Shown here: one piece after another, positions 52,669 to 60,604 of the stretch
How the letters are laid out: the number at the start of each line of letters is the position of its first letter
How positions within the stretch are numbered: the first letter of the stretch is position 1
Source of the DNA: Streptomyces sp. SKN60
GTDB taxonomy: Bacteria; Actinomycetota; Actinomycetes; Streptomycetales; Streptomycetaceae
Reading direction: 5' to 3'
Length of the DNA stretch: 64,000 nucleotides
Assembly: GCF_026236535.1 (NCBI RefSeq)
Contig: NZ_JAHTMW010000008.1
Span: 124,001 to 188,000, forward strand
Notes under the pieces: generated by a model
The model's database searches: none
Told to the model about the DNA's origin: nothing
The model's input: only the letters and a program-made list of their open reading frames with translations
Position numbers and translations under genes: made by a program

Positions 52669-53997
52669 ATGCAGAACACCCCTGTGAAGTCCCTGATCGG
52701 GGAGGAGTACGAGGTCGAGGTCGGCCCGGTCGCCCACGGCGGCCACTGCATCGCCCGCACCGAGGGCGGCCGCGTCCTCTTCGTGCGCCACGCGCTGCCC
52801 GGCGAGCGGGTCGTCGCCCGGGTCACCGAGGGCGAGGAGACCTCCCGCTTCCTGCGCGCCGACGCGGTCGAGATCCTGGACGCCTCCAAGGACCGCATCG
52901 AGGCGCCGTGCCCCTTCGCGGGCCCGGGCAAGTGCGGCGGCTGCGACTGGCAGCACGCCAAGCCGGGCGCGCAGCGCCGGCTCAAGGGCGAGGTGGTCGC
53001 CGAGCAGCTCAAGCGGCTCGCCGGGCTCACCCCGGAGGAGGCCGGCTGGGACGGCACGGTCGTGCCCGCCGAGGGCGACAAGCTCCCCGCCGGCCAGGTC
53101 CCGCAGTGGCGCACCCGCGTGCAGTACGCGATCGACGCCGACGGCCGGGTGGGCCTGCGCAAGCACCGCTCGCACGACGTTGAGGTGATCGACCACTGCA
53201 TGATCGCCGCCGAGGGCGTCTCCGAGCTCGGCATCGAGAGCCGCACCTGGGAGGGCATGGCCTCGATCGAGGCCATCGCGGCGACCGGCTCCCAGGACCG
53301 CCAGGTCATCCTGACCCCGCGCCCGGGCGCCCGGCTCCCCATCGTCGAGCTCGACAAGCCCGTCTCCGTGATGCGCGTCGGCGAGAAGGACGGCGGCGTC
53401 CACCGCGTCCACGGCCGCCCCTTCGTCCGCGAACGCGCCGACGACCGCACCTACCGCGTGGGCAGCGGCGGCTTCTGGCAGGTCCACCCGAAGGCCGCGC
53501 AGACCCTGATGCTCGCCGTCATGCAGGGCCTGACCCCCCGCAAGGGCGAGACCGCCCTCGACCTCTACTGCGGCGTCGGCCTCTTCGCGGGCGCCCTCGC
53601 CGACCGCGTCGGCGACCAGGGCGCGGTCCTCGGCATCGAGTCCGGCAAGCGCGCGGTCGAGGACGCCCGCCACAACCTCGCCGACTTCCCCCGCGTCCGC
53701 ATCGAACAGGGCAAGGTCGAGTCCGTCCTCCCGCGCACCGGCATCACCGACGTCGACCTCATCGTCCTCGACCCCCCGCGCGCCGGCGCCGGCAAGCAGA
53801 CCGTCCACCACCTCGCCGCCCTCGGCGCCCGCCGCATCGCCTACGTCGCCTGCGACCCGGCCGCCCTCGCCCGCGACCTCGCCTACTTCCGCGAGGGCGG
53901 CTACCGAGTGCGGACGCTGCGGGTGTTCGACCTGTTCCCGATGACCCACCATGTCGAGTGCGTCGCGATCCTTGAGCCTGCCGATAAGGGTCGCTGA
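52669..53997 (+). CDS. TRAM-domain class I SAM RNA m5U methyltransferase (RlmD/TrmA type)
   Basis: A 442-residue RNA uridine-5-methyltransferase. TRAM RNA-binding domain at 5-70; Fe-S-type cysteines CPFAGPGKCGGCDW with a later Cys near 180; SAM motif DLYCGVGLFAG (near 300); and the catalytic Cys in YVACDPAALARD (near 398) after LDPPRAGAGK. Orthologue position of M. tuberculosis Rv2689c. The target base is in rRNA or tRNA; which one is not clear. ATG 52669 follows GGGAGCC. Confidence 0.92.
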   Translation: MQNTPVKSLIGEEYEVEVGPVAHGGHCIARTEGGRVLFVRHALPGERVVARVTEGEETSRFLRADAVEILDASKDRIEAPCPFAGPGKCGGCDWQHAKPGAQRRLKGEVVAEQLKRLAGLTPEEAGWDGTVVPAEGDKLPAGQVPQWRTRVQYAIDADGRVGLRKHRSHDVEVIDHCMIAAEGVSELGIESRTWEGMASIEAIAATGSQDRQVILTPRPGARLPIVELDKPVSVMRVGEKDGGVHRVHGRPFVRERADDRTYRVGSGGFWQVHPKAAQTLMLAVMQGLTPRKGETALDLYCGVGLFAGALADRVGDQGAVLGIESGKRAVEDARHNLADFPRVRIEQGKVESVLPRTGITDVDLIVLDPPRAGAGKQTVHHLAALGARRIAYVACDPAALARDLAYFREGGYRVRTLRVFDLFPMTHHVECVAILEPADKGR

Positions 53998-54786
53998 CCT
54001 GCGGCTTTGCCGAGTGTGCGTCACGTGCGTTACGGGCGATATCTTGACGCATATCTGACGCACGTGACGCACGTTTGACGCATGAACGGCGCAGTCTCTG
54101 ACGGGTCGTCACGTGCAATGGGTGACCGCCAGGCGCGCAGCGCTCACCCGTGTGCGGTGTGCTCCGCGAAGGGCAGGGAGAAAGGCAGCCGCGCCGTTAG
54201 CAGACTCCGCGCGTTCGCCTCTGGGTAGTGACTTTCCGTGACGCCGTGTGCCACTCGGAGTCCGTCATCCAGACGGCCACCACCCGCGCCACCAGGCTCG
54301 GCAAGCCCGTCACCCACTACCTGCAGACTCGCCGACCACGCTTCTCGGCTCGGCCGCAAGCCTGGCGCACCGGGACGAGCTGGCCGAGGAGATGCTCTGT
54401 GCCTTGGTGGCTTCGCCACAGTGGCGACGGTTCTCAGCGAGGTGGAGCAGCGGGACGTATGAGCCTGACTCGTCGCCTGCATCACACGAGAATCGCTGAC
54501 GGGCCATCTCCGACGGTCTGTCCGTCGGCTTCAGTGTGCTGCCAGGTAGACCCGCCGGCGATCTCCTGGGATTCCACCGAGGCGGATCTCGATTGCTGGT
54601 ATGTGGCGCCGCCTTGCCTGAACACGCCTCCGGTAGTGAGGCGCAGACTCGGAGTCTCGACCGGGTTGACTCCTTCGGCCCAGGGCCGCGTGGCGCGGCG
54701 GGCGCCCGGATGCGGTTGACGGCTTACTAGGGAAGGCCGCCGGGTCCGCCGTGACACGGCCGTGAATTCTGTCGGAGGCGTGAGCC
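53998..54786 (+). other. 789-bp region of degraded sequence
   Basis: No intact gene. A frame near 54228-54330 (DAVCHSESVIQTATTRA, GKPVTHYLQ) and another near 54355-54410 (LAHRDELAEEMLCALV) show GC-ended codons but lie in different phases with stops between, as in a frameshifted remnant. The family was not recognised. Direct repeats lie at 54045-54082. The base composition is lower in GC than the flanking core genes. Confidence 0.5.
54017..54082. repeat. Iteron-like TGACGCA repeats
   Basis: Four direct copies of TGACGCA at 54045, 54056, 54065 and 54076 (spacings 11, 9, 11) plus one inverted copy at 54017-54023. A nearby dyad TGAC-GGGTC-GTCA-type sequence follows at 54095-54110. The array sits at the boundary between the core block and the degraded region. 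Confidence 0.7.
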
Positions 54787-55041
54787 GTGACGCAGAGCGA
54801 GACGACGTTCGATCCCATCCCCTCATGGACCCAGCTGGCGCGGGTGGAGGTCGCGGGCGCCCGATCTGGCGACGCTGCCGCACGGGACCGATGGCTTGTG
54901 GGCCCCGGCCTGGCGCCACCGCCTATCGGCGTGCTGACCACCGATCAGGTCATCGGCAGGTTCGGCGAGCCCGTAGTCGCCTTCTGCGTCGCCTTGCTGG
55001 TGGTCAGCAGTGCAATCGGAGACACCGGGGCTACGAGTTGA
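54787..55041 (+). CDS. Small hypothetical protein
   Basis: An 84-residue protein with good coding bias: MTQSETTFDPIPSWTQLARV at the start and a hydrophobic segment VVAFCVALLVVSSAIG near the end, so possibly membrane-associated. GGAGG lies 9 nt before the GTG. Its TGA overlaps the TTG start of the YihY gene (TTGA), indicating translational coupling. Not recognised; possibly a partner of YihY. Confidence 0.6.
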   Translation: MTQSETTFDPIPSWTQLARVEVAGARSGDAAARDRWLVGPGLAPPPIGVLTTDQVIGRFGEPVVAFCVALLVVSSAIGDTGATS

Positions 55042-55982
55042 CCACCACGCGGACCCGCCGCGAGCGCGCGGTGAGGACTCTGACCTTCTGGTTACGTCCG
55101 GCCTTCGTCCTGCGCGTCGTCAGCCGCTTCCAAAGGGTTGTGGGATTCGACCGCGCGATGTCCCTGGCGTCCAGCGCTCTGACCGCCTTGGTTCCGCTTG
55201 CCATCGTCTCCGGTTCGATCCTGTCCCACTTCCGGCACGCTGACACGGCGGAGCGGATCATCACACGCTACTCCCTCACCGGCGGTGGCGCAGACGCGGT
55301 CACGGCCATCTTCTCCGCGTCCGGGGAGACCGGCGTGGGAATCGTCGGAACCGTCTTCCTCACCGTCTCCTTGCTGAGCTTCACCCGCGCGGTGCAGCGG
55401 TTCTTCGAACAGACCTGGGAGCTCAAGCCACTCAGCGTGCGCAACACACTCAACGGCCTGCTGTGGATCCTGGTGCTGGCCGTGTACATGGCTGCCGCCG
55501 GCTGGGTCCGCGCCTCCACCGGACGCCCTCCACTGGAAGTCGGGGCCTCCCTTCTCACCGCCCCGCTCACAGCCGTGTTTCTGCTTGCCACCGGTCGGCT
55601 CCTGAGTGCTCGGCGACTCACCTGGAGAGACCTGCTTCCGTTCGCGGCCGCGGCCGCTGCCGCAGAAGCCGGCTTCGCCGTTGGCGCGACCGCCTACCTG
55701 CCCAGCTTCTTCAGTTCCTCCGCAACCCGGTACGGGCCGGTCGGGGCTGTCTTCGCGATGATCTCCACGCTCTTCGTCATCATGCTGATCATCGTCGCGT
55801 GCGGCGCCCTCGGCCGCGAAGTCGGAGTCGAACTCGACCGCATCCGCCGCGGCGAGCGACCTCCCGACAACGAGGTCCGCCAGGAGTGGGACATCGTTCT
55901 CGACCAGGTCCGGCTGCACTGGAACAGCAGGCGCACACGGCTGGGCAGACGTCAGGAGGATGAAACACCCGGTTCTTCCTGA
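55038..55982 (+). CDS. YihY/BrkB-family membrane protein
   Basis: A 314-residue inner-membrane protein with about six helices. Family features are FDRAMSLASSALTALVPLAI near residue 40, SFTRAVQRFFEQTWELKPL near 115, and RYGPVGAVFAMISTLFVIML near 230. The TTG start at 55038 overlaps the upstream stop. It contains a TTA codon (55092-55094, TGG TTA CGT), again suggesting bldA dependence of an accessory gene. Function in the family is uncertain. Confidence 0.85.
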   Translation: MTTTRTRRERAVRTLTFWLRPAFVLRVVSRFQRVVGFDRAMSLASSALTALVPLAIVSGSILSHFRHADTAERIITRYSLTGGGADAVTAIFSASGETGVGIVGTVFLTVSLLSFTRAVQRFFEQTWELKPLSVRNTLNGLLWILVLAVYMAAAGWVRASTGRPPLEVGASLLTAPLTAVFLLATGRLLSARRLTWRDLLPFAAAAAAAEAGFAVGATAYLPSFFSSSATRYGPVGAVFAMISTLFVIMLIIVACGALGREVGVELDRIRRGERPPDNEVRQEWDIVLDQVRLHWNSRRTRLGRRQEDETPGSS

Positions 55983-56299
55983 GACCCGACCCGGTTCGGG
56001 GCACCCGCATGACTGGCGCACGCGAGCAGGACCGGCGAGGACGGTCGGATCCGGCTCCTGGCGGTCGAGGAACATCGCCGCGTCGTTGTACCCGTCTACG
56101 GCGATCACCCTGGAACCCGCGGACCTCCGATCTCGACTCGCGTGACGACTTCGTGGACGAGATCATCGAACAGGCCCTGGAGACCGGCGCCGAGGTCCGG
56201 TTCGTACCCGACGACACGCTGACCGGCCAGGAGCGGATCGCCGGAGTGCTGCGGTACTGAACACGGCCACGGCTACGGCCGCACCACAGGAAGGACACC
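55983..56299 (+). other. 317-bp gap with gene fragments
   Basis: The only recognisable piece is the release-factor-like fragment at 56141-56260. The rest (55983-56140) shows no supported gene. AGGAAGGA at 56288-56295 is the ribosome site of the next gene. Confidence 0.45.
56141..56260 (+). pseudogene. C-terminal fragment of a bacterial eRF1-family protein
   Basis: About 40 codons reading DDFVDEIIEQALETGAEVRF and then PDDTLTGQERIAGVLRY to a stop. This resembles the C-terminal end of archaeo-eukaryotic release-factor-like proteins (baeRF/Rv2629 group). The preceding sequence is out of frame and no start is present, so it is a truncated remnant. Family assignment is from memory of the ending only. 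Confidence 0.45.
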
Positions 56300-56941
56300 G
56301 TGAACCCCACACCGGCACGCACACACCGGTCGGTCCGCGCGCGAGCGGCGACCGCGGCCGCCGCAGCCGTCGTCACCGCGCTCTCCATCACGACACTCGT
56401 GGCGTGCGGGTCCGACGGCGACGACACGGGCGGCCCAACCTTCAGCGAGCGCCCCACGGCACCGGACACCGGCTCCTTCTCCGGCGTCCCGCCCTCCTCG
56501 CTGGCCTCGTCCGCCGCCGAGGCCGTCGAATCCGCCCGCGCGTCCGCCTCGTCCGCCGCCGCCTCGGCGTCCGCGCGGGAAGCCTCGCGCAAGGCGTCGA
56601 TCGGGGCCGAGATCGAGCGATCGCGCCAAGCGGCCGAGGCCGCCTTGAAGAACGTGGACGGCCGGGGGAACGCCCTGGCCGAGGTCGCGCTGACCGGCAA
56701 GCCCCGCGCCCAGACGGGCGGTCTGCTGACCGCCGTCGTGACCATCACCAACAAGACCGATGCCACGGCCTCCTACGCCGTCCAGGTCGACTTCTCGGAC
56801 TCCGCCGGGAAGGTCGTCGAGACCCAGTTCGTCGGTGAGGAAGACCTTGCCCCCGGGGAGCGCCGGCAACCCCTGGTCATCAGCCGGCAACCGGCCGAGC
56901 CCGTACTCACGGCGCAACTCGCCAAGGCACAGCGGTACTGA
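56300..56941 (+). CDS. Secreted lipoprotein with coiled-coil and Ig-like C-terminal domain
   Basis: A 213-residue protein. N-terminal signal with lipobox LVAC (Cys near residue 36). A Ser/Ala-rich coiled-coil segment follows (AEAVESARASASSAAASASA, EASRKASIGAEIERSRQ), then a beta-sandwich-like domain from about 125 (LLTAVVTITNKTDATASYAV, VDFSDSAGKVVETQFVG), similar to FxLYD-type folds. Exported and anchored to the membrane. The GTG start has AGGAAGGA upstream; the DUF1269 gene follows by 25 bp. Confidence 0.8.
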   Translation: MNPTPARTHRSVRARAATAAAAAVVTALSITTLVACGSDGDDTGGPTFSERPTAPDTGSFSGVPPSSLASSAAEAVESARASASSAAASASAREASRKASIGAEIERSRQAAEAALKNVDGRGNALAEVALTGKPRAQTGGLLTAVVTITNKTDATASYAVQVDFSDSAGKVVETQFVGEEDLAPGERRQPLVISRQPAEPVLTAQLAKAQRY

Positions 56942-56966
56942 CCGCCACCCCTCAAGGAGAACCCGA

Positions 56967-57470
56967 ATGTCCGAACTCATCGTCATCGGATACGAGGACC
57001 GCGCCGTCGCCGACAAGGCGTTCGCGGCGGTGCAGCGGCTCCGGGACGACCACGTCGTCGAACTGAACGGACTCGCCGTCGTCTCGGTGGACGAAGACGG
57101 CAAGACCCACGTGGACACGCCCGCCAAGAAGGAGGGGGAGGTAGCCCTCTCGGCCACGGCCGGCGCCCTGTGGGGCATGGTCTTCGGCATCATCATCCTC
57201 ACCCCGGGGATCGGCGTGGTGGGCGCCGCCGTCGGGGGACTCATCGGCAAACTCAACCAGATGGGCGTCGACGGCAAGTTCCGCGGGAAGGTCCAAGAAC
57301 TCCTCCGGCCTGGCTCGTCGGCGGTCGTGATCATGGCATCCAAGGTTACCGAGGACAGGTTCGCCGCGGTGATGGGCCCCTTTGGCGGAACCGTCCTCAA
57401 GACCTCTCTCCCGGAGGAGAGCGAGCGGGAGCTCGCGGAGCAGCTCGCCGGCCCCACTGCGGCCGGGTGA
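56967..57470 (+). CDS. DUF1269 family membrane protein
   Basis: A 167-residue protein beginning MSELIVIGYEDRAVADKAF, with a central membrane hairpin (GALWGMVFGIIILTPGIGVV, AAVGGLIGKL, residues 68-98) and DRFAAVMGPFGGTVLKTSL near the end. This is the DUF1269 pattern, often found with stress or osmotic genes. AAGGAGAA precedes the ATG. Likely co-transcribed with the lipoprotein. Confidence 0.88.
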   Translation: MSELIVIGYEDRAVADKAFAAVQRLRDDHVVELNGLAVVSVDEDGKTHVDTPAKKEGEVALSATAGALWGMVFGIIILTPGIGVVGAAVGGLIGKLNQMGVDGKFRGKVQELLRPGSSAVVIMASKVTEDRFAAVMGPFGGTVLKTSLPEESERELAEQLAGPTAAG

Positions 57471-57784
57471 CCTGGGGATCCGGCCGTCTCGTCGGGCGGT
57501 GTCGTCTCCTACGACGCGTCAGGATTGCCCGCTGTGGCCGCGGCGGCGTGCTCCCACCAGCGGCGACTCGGCTGACGGTGGCACCGGCCATCGTCACACA
57601 GGACGACATCGGCCAGTTCGAACAACACGTCCGGGGAATCCACCCAGCGTTCCCAGAATGGGGCGGTGAGTTCAGGGCCGATTCCATGAGTAGAGGCTGA
57701 CGTGCGGCGAGGGGTCTTCTCCAAGCCCCGAATGGGACGAAGCGGGCTGGAAGGTACTGTCCGAGGCGCTGACGAGGCGGCGGA
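57471..57784. other. 314-bp gap with transposase remnant
   Basis: Contains the fragment at 57509-57724 and no intact gene. The left half (57471-57508) shows nothing recognisable. Confidence 0.45.
57509..57724 (-). pseudogene. N-terminal transposase remnant (IS701-like/NF041680 type)
   Basis: A 71-codon frame with PFWERWVDSPDVLFELADVV and LCDDG in the middle. The DxLFELxDxxLCxDG stretch is the N-terminal signature of a widespread Streptomyces putative transposase family. After it the frame departs from the family and soon stops, so only the 5' end survives, probably with a frameshift near 57590. It marks past insertion here. Confidence 0.5.
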
Positions 57785-58783
57785 TCAGTCCACGCGACGC
57801 AGCCGGTGCAGCGCGAGGGCGAGCTGGAGGCGCAGCCGGCCCTGCGGGGTGGTCAGCGGCCATCCCAGGAGGGACTGGGCGCGGTCGAGTCGGTCGCGCA
57901 GCGTCGAGTGGTGGACACGTAGTTTTCCGGCCGCGTCTCGCAGTCCGTGAGCGCAGGCCCAGGCGGCGAGCGTGGGCAGCAGGAGGGGTACGGAGGCCGC
58001 GGCCCGGTCGAGGGCGTTCAGGTCCGTCGGAGGGGCGTCGTCCGGGTACGCGCGGTCGGCGAGCAGTGCGAGAGCGCCGAGTTCATCTGCGTGGACGACG
58101 CGCGGGCCCGGGTCCTGTGGAGTGTCCTCGGACGTGAAGCGCAGCGCGGTGCGGGCCGCGGCGGCCGAGAGCGGCAGCCGTTCCACAGGGCCGTCGGGTC
58201 CCACGCCGATGCGCCCGGCAGGCAGTTCGGGAAAGGGGTGCTGTTGGAGGTGGAGGCGGCTCCCGGGCAGGGCCAGGGCGCGGACGGTGCCGGCCGGGTC
58301 GAGGCCGAGACGGCGTGCGGCGTACAGCCGGACCGCCTCAGGTGCGGAGGGGTCTGTAACCGTCTCGACCAGCGCGGGGTCATCGGGATCGGGGGCAGCG
58401 GGGGCGCGTCCGCGACTGCGGTCGAGGACGATCCCGATGGCGGCCGCGGCCCGCTCCAGAATCACGGCCTCCAGTACGGTTCCGGATCTCTCGCGCTCCA
58501 GCCAGACGGCCGGGCCGCTGCCGCGGGGCAGGGGGAGTGACGGCCAGTCGGCGCTCACCGGCCCGTCCTCGTCCCGCCGCCGTCCGTCGGGTTCCACGCG
58601 GATGCGGACCCGGCGGGGCGCGTCGACCAGGCGGGCGGGGCTGCCGGACAGCACCGCTGCTCCGCGTACGAGTGTTTCCAGTCCTGCCCGGCCTTCCACC
58701 AGTCGGTCGTAGTAGGCGATCACGCGTACTGCGGCCTCGGCGTCGGGGTCCAGGGCGCGCAGTCGTCCGGCCAGCTCTTCCAT
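57785..58783 (-). CDS. PucR-type helix-turn-helix regulator
   Basis: A 332-residue regulator. The C-terminal HTH (LRDAAGKLRVHHSTLRDRLD) is the PucR/CdaR type and is preceded by a GGDEF-like-fold region (TLAAWACAHG just upstream of the HTH). The N-terminal 100 residues may bind an effector. It lies 35 bp downstream of the HSL-type esterase in the same direction, so they are likely co-transcribed. PucR-type proteins usually control purine, amino-acid or amide catabolism. Confidence 0.82.
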   Translation of the reverse strand: MEELAGRLRALDPDAEAAVRVIAYYDRLVEGRAGLETLVRGAAVLSGSPARLVDAPRRVRIRVEPDGRRRDEDGPVSADWPSLPLPRGSGPAVWLERERSGTVLEAVILERAAAAIGIVLDRSRGRAPAAPDPDDPALVETVTDPSAPEAVRLYAARRLGLDPAGTVRALALPGSRLHLQQHPFPELPAGRIGVGPDGPVERLPLSAAAARTALRFTSEDTPQDPGPRVVHADELGALALLADRAYPDDAPPTDLNALDRAAASVPLLLPTLAAWACAHGLRDAAGKLRVHHSTLRDRLDRAQSLLGWPLTTPQGRLRLQLALALHRLRRVD

Positions 58784-58818
58784 GCGTTCCTCGCTTCTTC
58801 CGCTCCGGTGACGGCCGG

Positions 58819-59787
58819 TCAGTCCCCGAGAAGTCGGCGGAGCCAGCGCAGCCGTGAGGTTCGGGCCTCCTGGGACAGGCCCGCATGGGGTGCGAAGGCG
58901 TCGAAGGCGTGGAAGCCTCCTGGCCACACGTGCAGTTCGGCTTCGCCGCCCGCCAGCCAGATTCCGGTGGCGTAGGCGATGTCCTCATCACGGAAAGTCT
59001 CCGCCGATCCGACGTCGATGAAGGCCGGCGGCAGTCCCGAAAGGTCGACCGACCGGGCAGGTGCGGCGTAGGGAGACACCTCGACGTCGGGGGCGAGTTC
59101 GCCGAGGAGTGCCCGCCATCCGGTCGCGTTGGAGGCGCGGTCCCACAGGCCGAGGCCGGCCATCTGGTGGGCAGAAGGGGTGTCATTGCGGTCGTCGAGC
59201 ATCGGGCACATCAGGACCTGCCCGACCACGGCGGGGCCCTTGCGGTCGCGGGCGAGCAGCGCCACGGCGGCGGCGAGCCCGCCGCCGGCGCTCGTACCCG
59301 CGAGGACGACACGGCCGGGGTCCCCGCCGATCTCCGCGGCGTGTGCGGTCGTCCAGAGGAGGCCCGTGTAACAGTCCTCGACCGGGGCCGGGTGCGGGTG
59401 CTCGGGGGCGAGACGGTACTCCACCGACACCAGGACCGCGTCCAGTTCGAGGGCCCACTCCAGGGCGACGTCGAGCCCGTGCCGGTTGCTGCCCATGACC
59501 ATCCCGCCGCCGTGCATGTAGTACACGACTGGCCTTGGACCGACCAGGCCGGGCGGCCTGCAGACCAGGAGCGGAATCTCCGGCACGCTGTCCGTGCCGG
59601 GAACGGTGAGCTCCTCGGTGTCGACCAGTCCGTGGGCCCGCAGTTCGTCGAGCGTCGAGGGCAGTGCGTCGGTGGCCGCGCGCTGCGCGGCGAGGGATTC
59701 GAGGGTGAGTCCGGTCGGGGCCGCGTCCGCGACGAGGGCCAGGGCCGCGGCGAGTTCGGGGTCGAACGGCGGGGGAGTGGGGGTCAC
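58819..59787 (-). CDS. Alpha/beta hydrolase, HSL family (esterase/lipase)
   Basis: A 322-residue hormone-sensitive-lipase-type esterase. Oxyanion motif MHGGGMVMG (near 95), nucleophile GTSAGGG (Ser near 168), Asp near DVGSAETFRDED (near 263) and His in GGFHAFD (near 295). GTG 59787 has AAGGAGG 5 nt upstream. Likely hydrolyses short acyl esters. First gene of a unit with PucR. Confidence 0.9.
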   Translation of the reverse strand: MTPTPPPFDPELAAALALVADAAPTGLTLESLAAQRAATDALPSTLDELRAHGLVDTEELTVPGTDSVPEIPLLVCRPPGLVGPRPVVYYMHGGGMVMGSNRHGLDVALEWALELDAVLVSVEYRLAPEHPHPAPVEDCYTGLLWTTAHAAEIGGDPGRVVLAGTSAGGGLAAAVALLARDRKGPAVVGQVLMCPMLDDRNDTPSAHQMAGLGLWDRASNATGWRALLGELAPDVEVSPYAAPARSVDLSGLPPAFIDVGSAETFRDEDIAYATGIWLAGGEAELHVWPGGFHAFDAFAPHAGLSQEARTSRLRWLRRLLGD

Positions 59788-59905
59788 GGTTCCTCCTTGT
59801 ACCTGCCCGTTTGTCCGCGGGCAGGTCGATCCTTCCCGCCCCTCCTCCCGGCCGGACCCCGCCAGGAGACGGGAGTCTTCCGCTGTCCGGCGGGTGGTGA
59901 ACGGT

Positions 59906-60514
59906 TCAGGAGGGAGCGGGGCCTTGGTCGTGCGGGTTCGGCCCACTCGTTCGCCGGTGGCCCTCCGCGTGCTCGGTCAGTCGCTCCTTCAGGCCCTTGA
60001 TGAGGGAGGCAAGGCCGATCTCGAAGGCCAGCTCGGCCTGTTCGGGGTCGCGCGTCATGAGGTCGAGAGCCGAGCCGATCACGAAGTACTCGATGGACCG
60101 GACGACGGCCGGGATCTCGGCCTCCGGCCAGTGGGCTTCGCGCAACACCGCGTAGGCCCGCTCGTACGACTCCAGCGTCGCGGCCGACCCGACCGGCTGA
60201 GCGGTCAGCAGCGGCACCACACGGGGGTGCGCGGCGAAGACGGTGCGATAGGCCCGCGCCCAGCGTTCGGCCGCGACCGTCCACGGGCGCAGCTCGGCGT
60301 GCCCCGTGTCGATCTGGGCGACGAGCAGCTCACGGAGGCCCTCGACGAGCTCGTCCCGCCCCGAGATGTGGTTGTACATCGAGGGGCCTTTGACGCCGAT
60401 TTCCGCCGCGATACGGCTGACGGACAGCGCCTCGGGGCCGTGCTCGTCGACGAGTCGCAGGGCCGTGCTCATGATGCGCTCGCGAGTGATCAGTCTCGTG
60501 CTGGGGCGTGCCAT
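59906..60514 (-). CDS. TetR-family regulator
   Basis: About 202 residues: N-terminal HTH (RERIMSTALRLVDEHGPEAL, SVSRIAAEIGVKGPSMYNHI) and a ligand domain rich in helices with a tail like TetR_C members. ATG 60514 puts the HTH at residue 10; an in-frame ATG at 60559 would add 15 polar residues. Divergent from the amidase gene across a 23-bp dyad, its probable operator. Inducer unknown, possibly an amide or acyl-CoA. Confidence 0.88.
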   Translation of the reverse strand: MARPSTRLITRERIMSTALRLVDEHGPEALSVSRIAAEIGVKGPSMYNHISGRDELVEGLRELLVAQIDTGHAELRPWTVAAERWARAYRTVFAAHPRVVPLLTAQPVGSAATLESYERAYAVLREAHWPEAEIPAVVRSIEYFVIGSALDLMTRDPEQAELAFEIGLASLIKGLKERLTEHAEGHRRTSGPNPHDQGPAPS

Positions 60515-60572
60515 CGGATGCCTGTTCTTGTCCTGCTCTTGTTCTGGCCGTCGTGTCATGGCTAGCCTACCG

Positions 60573-60595
60573 TAAAACTACGCAGTCTAGTTTTA
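60573..60595. promoter_or_regulatory. TetR-type operator
   Basis: Perfect arms TAAAACTA and TAGTTTTA separated by 7 nt, in the gap between the divergent TetR and amidase genes. It ends 10 bp before the amidase ATG, so a bound repressor would block both promoters. Confidence 0.75.
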
Positions 60596-60604
60596 GGGTG
60601 GTGG

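Noticed and set aside
50511..53450. A 979-codon minus-strand frame
   Set aside because: Antisense shadow of the KimA-like and methyltransferase genes; no domains.
54482..54941. Minus-strand frames in the degraded region
   Set aside because: Several overlapping frames stay open but none has coding bias or a recognisable family, and they overlap the better-supported small gene at 54787.
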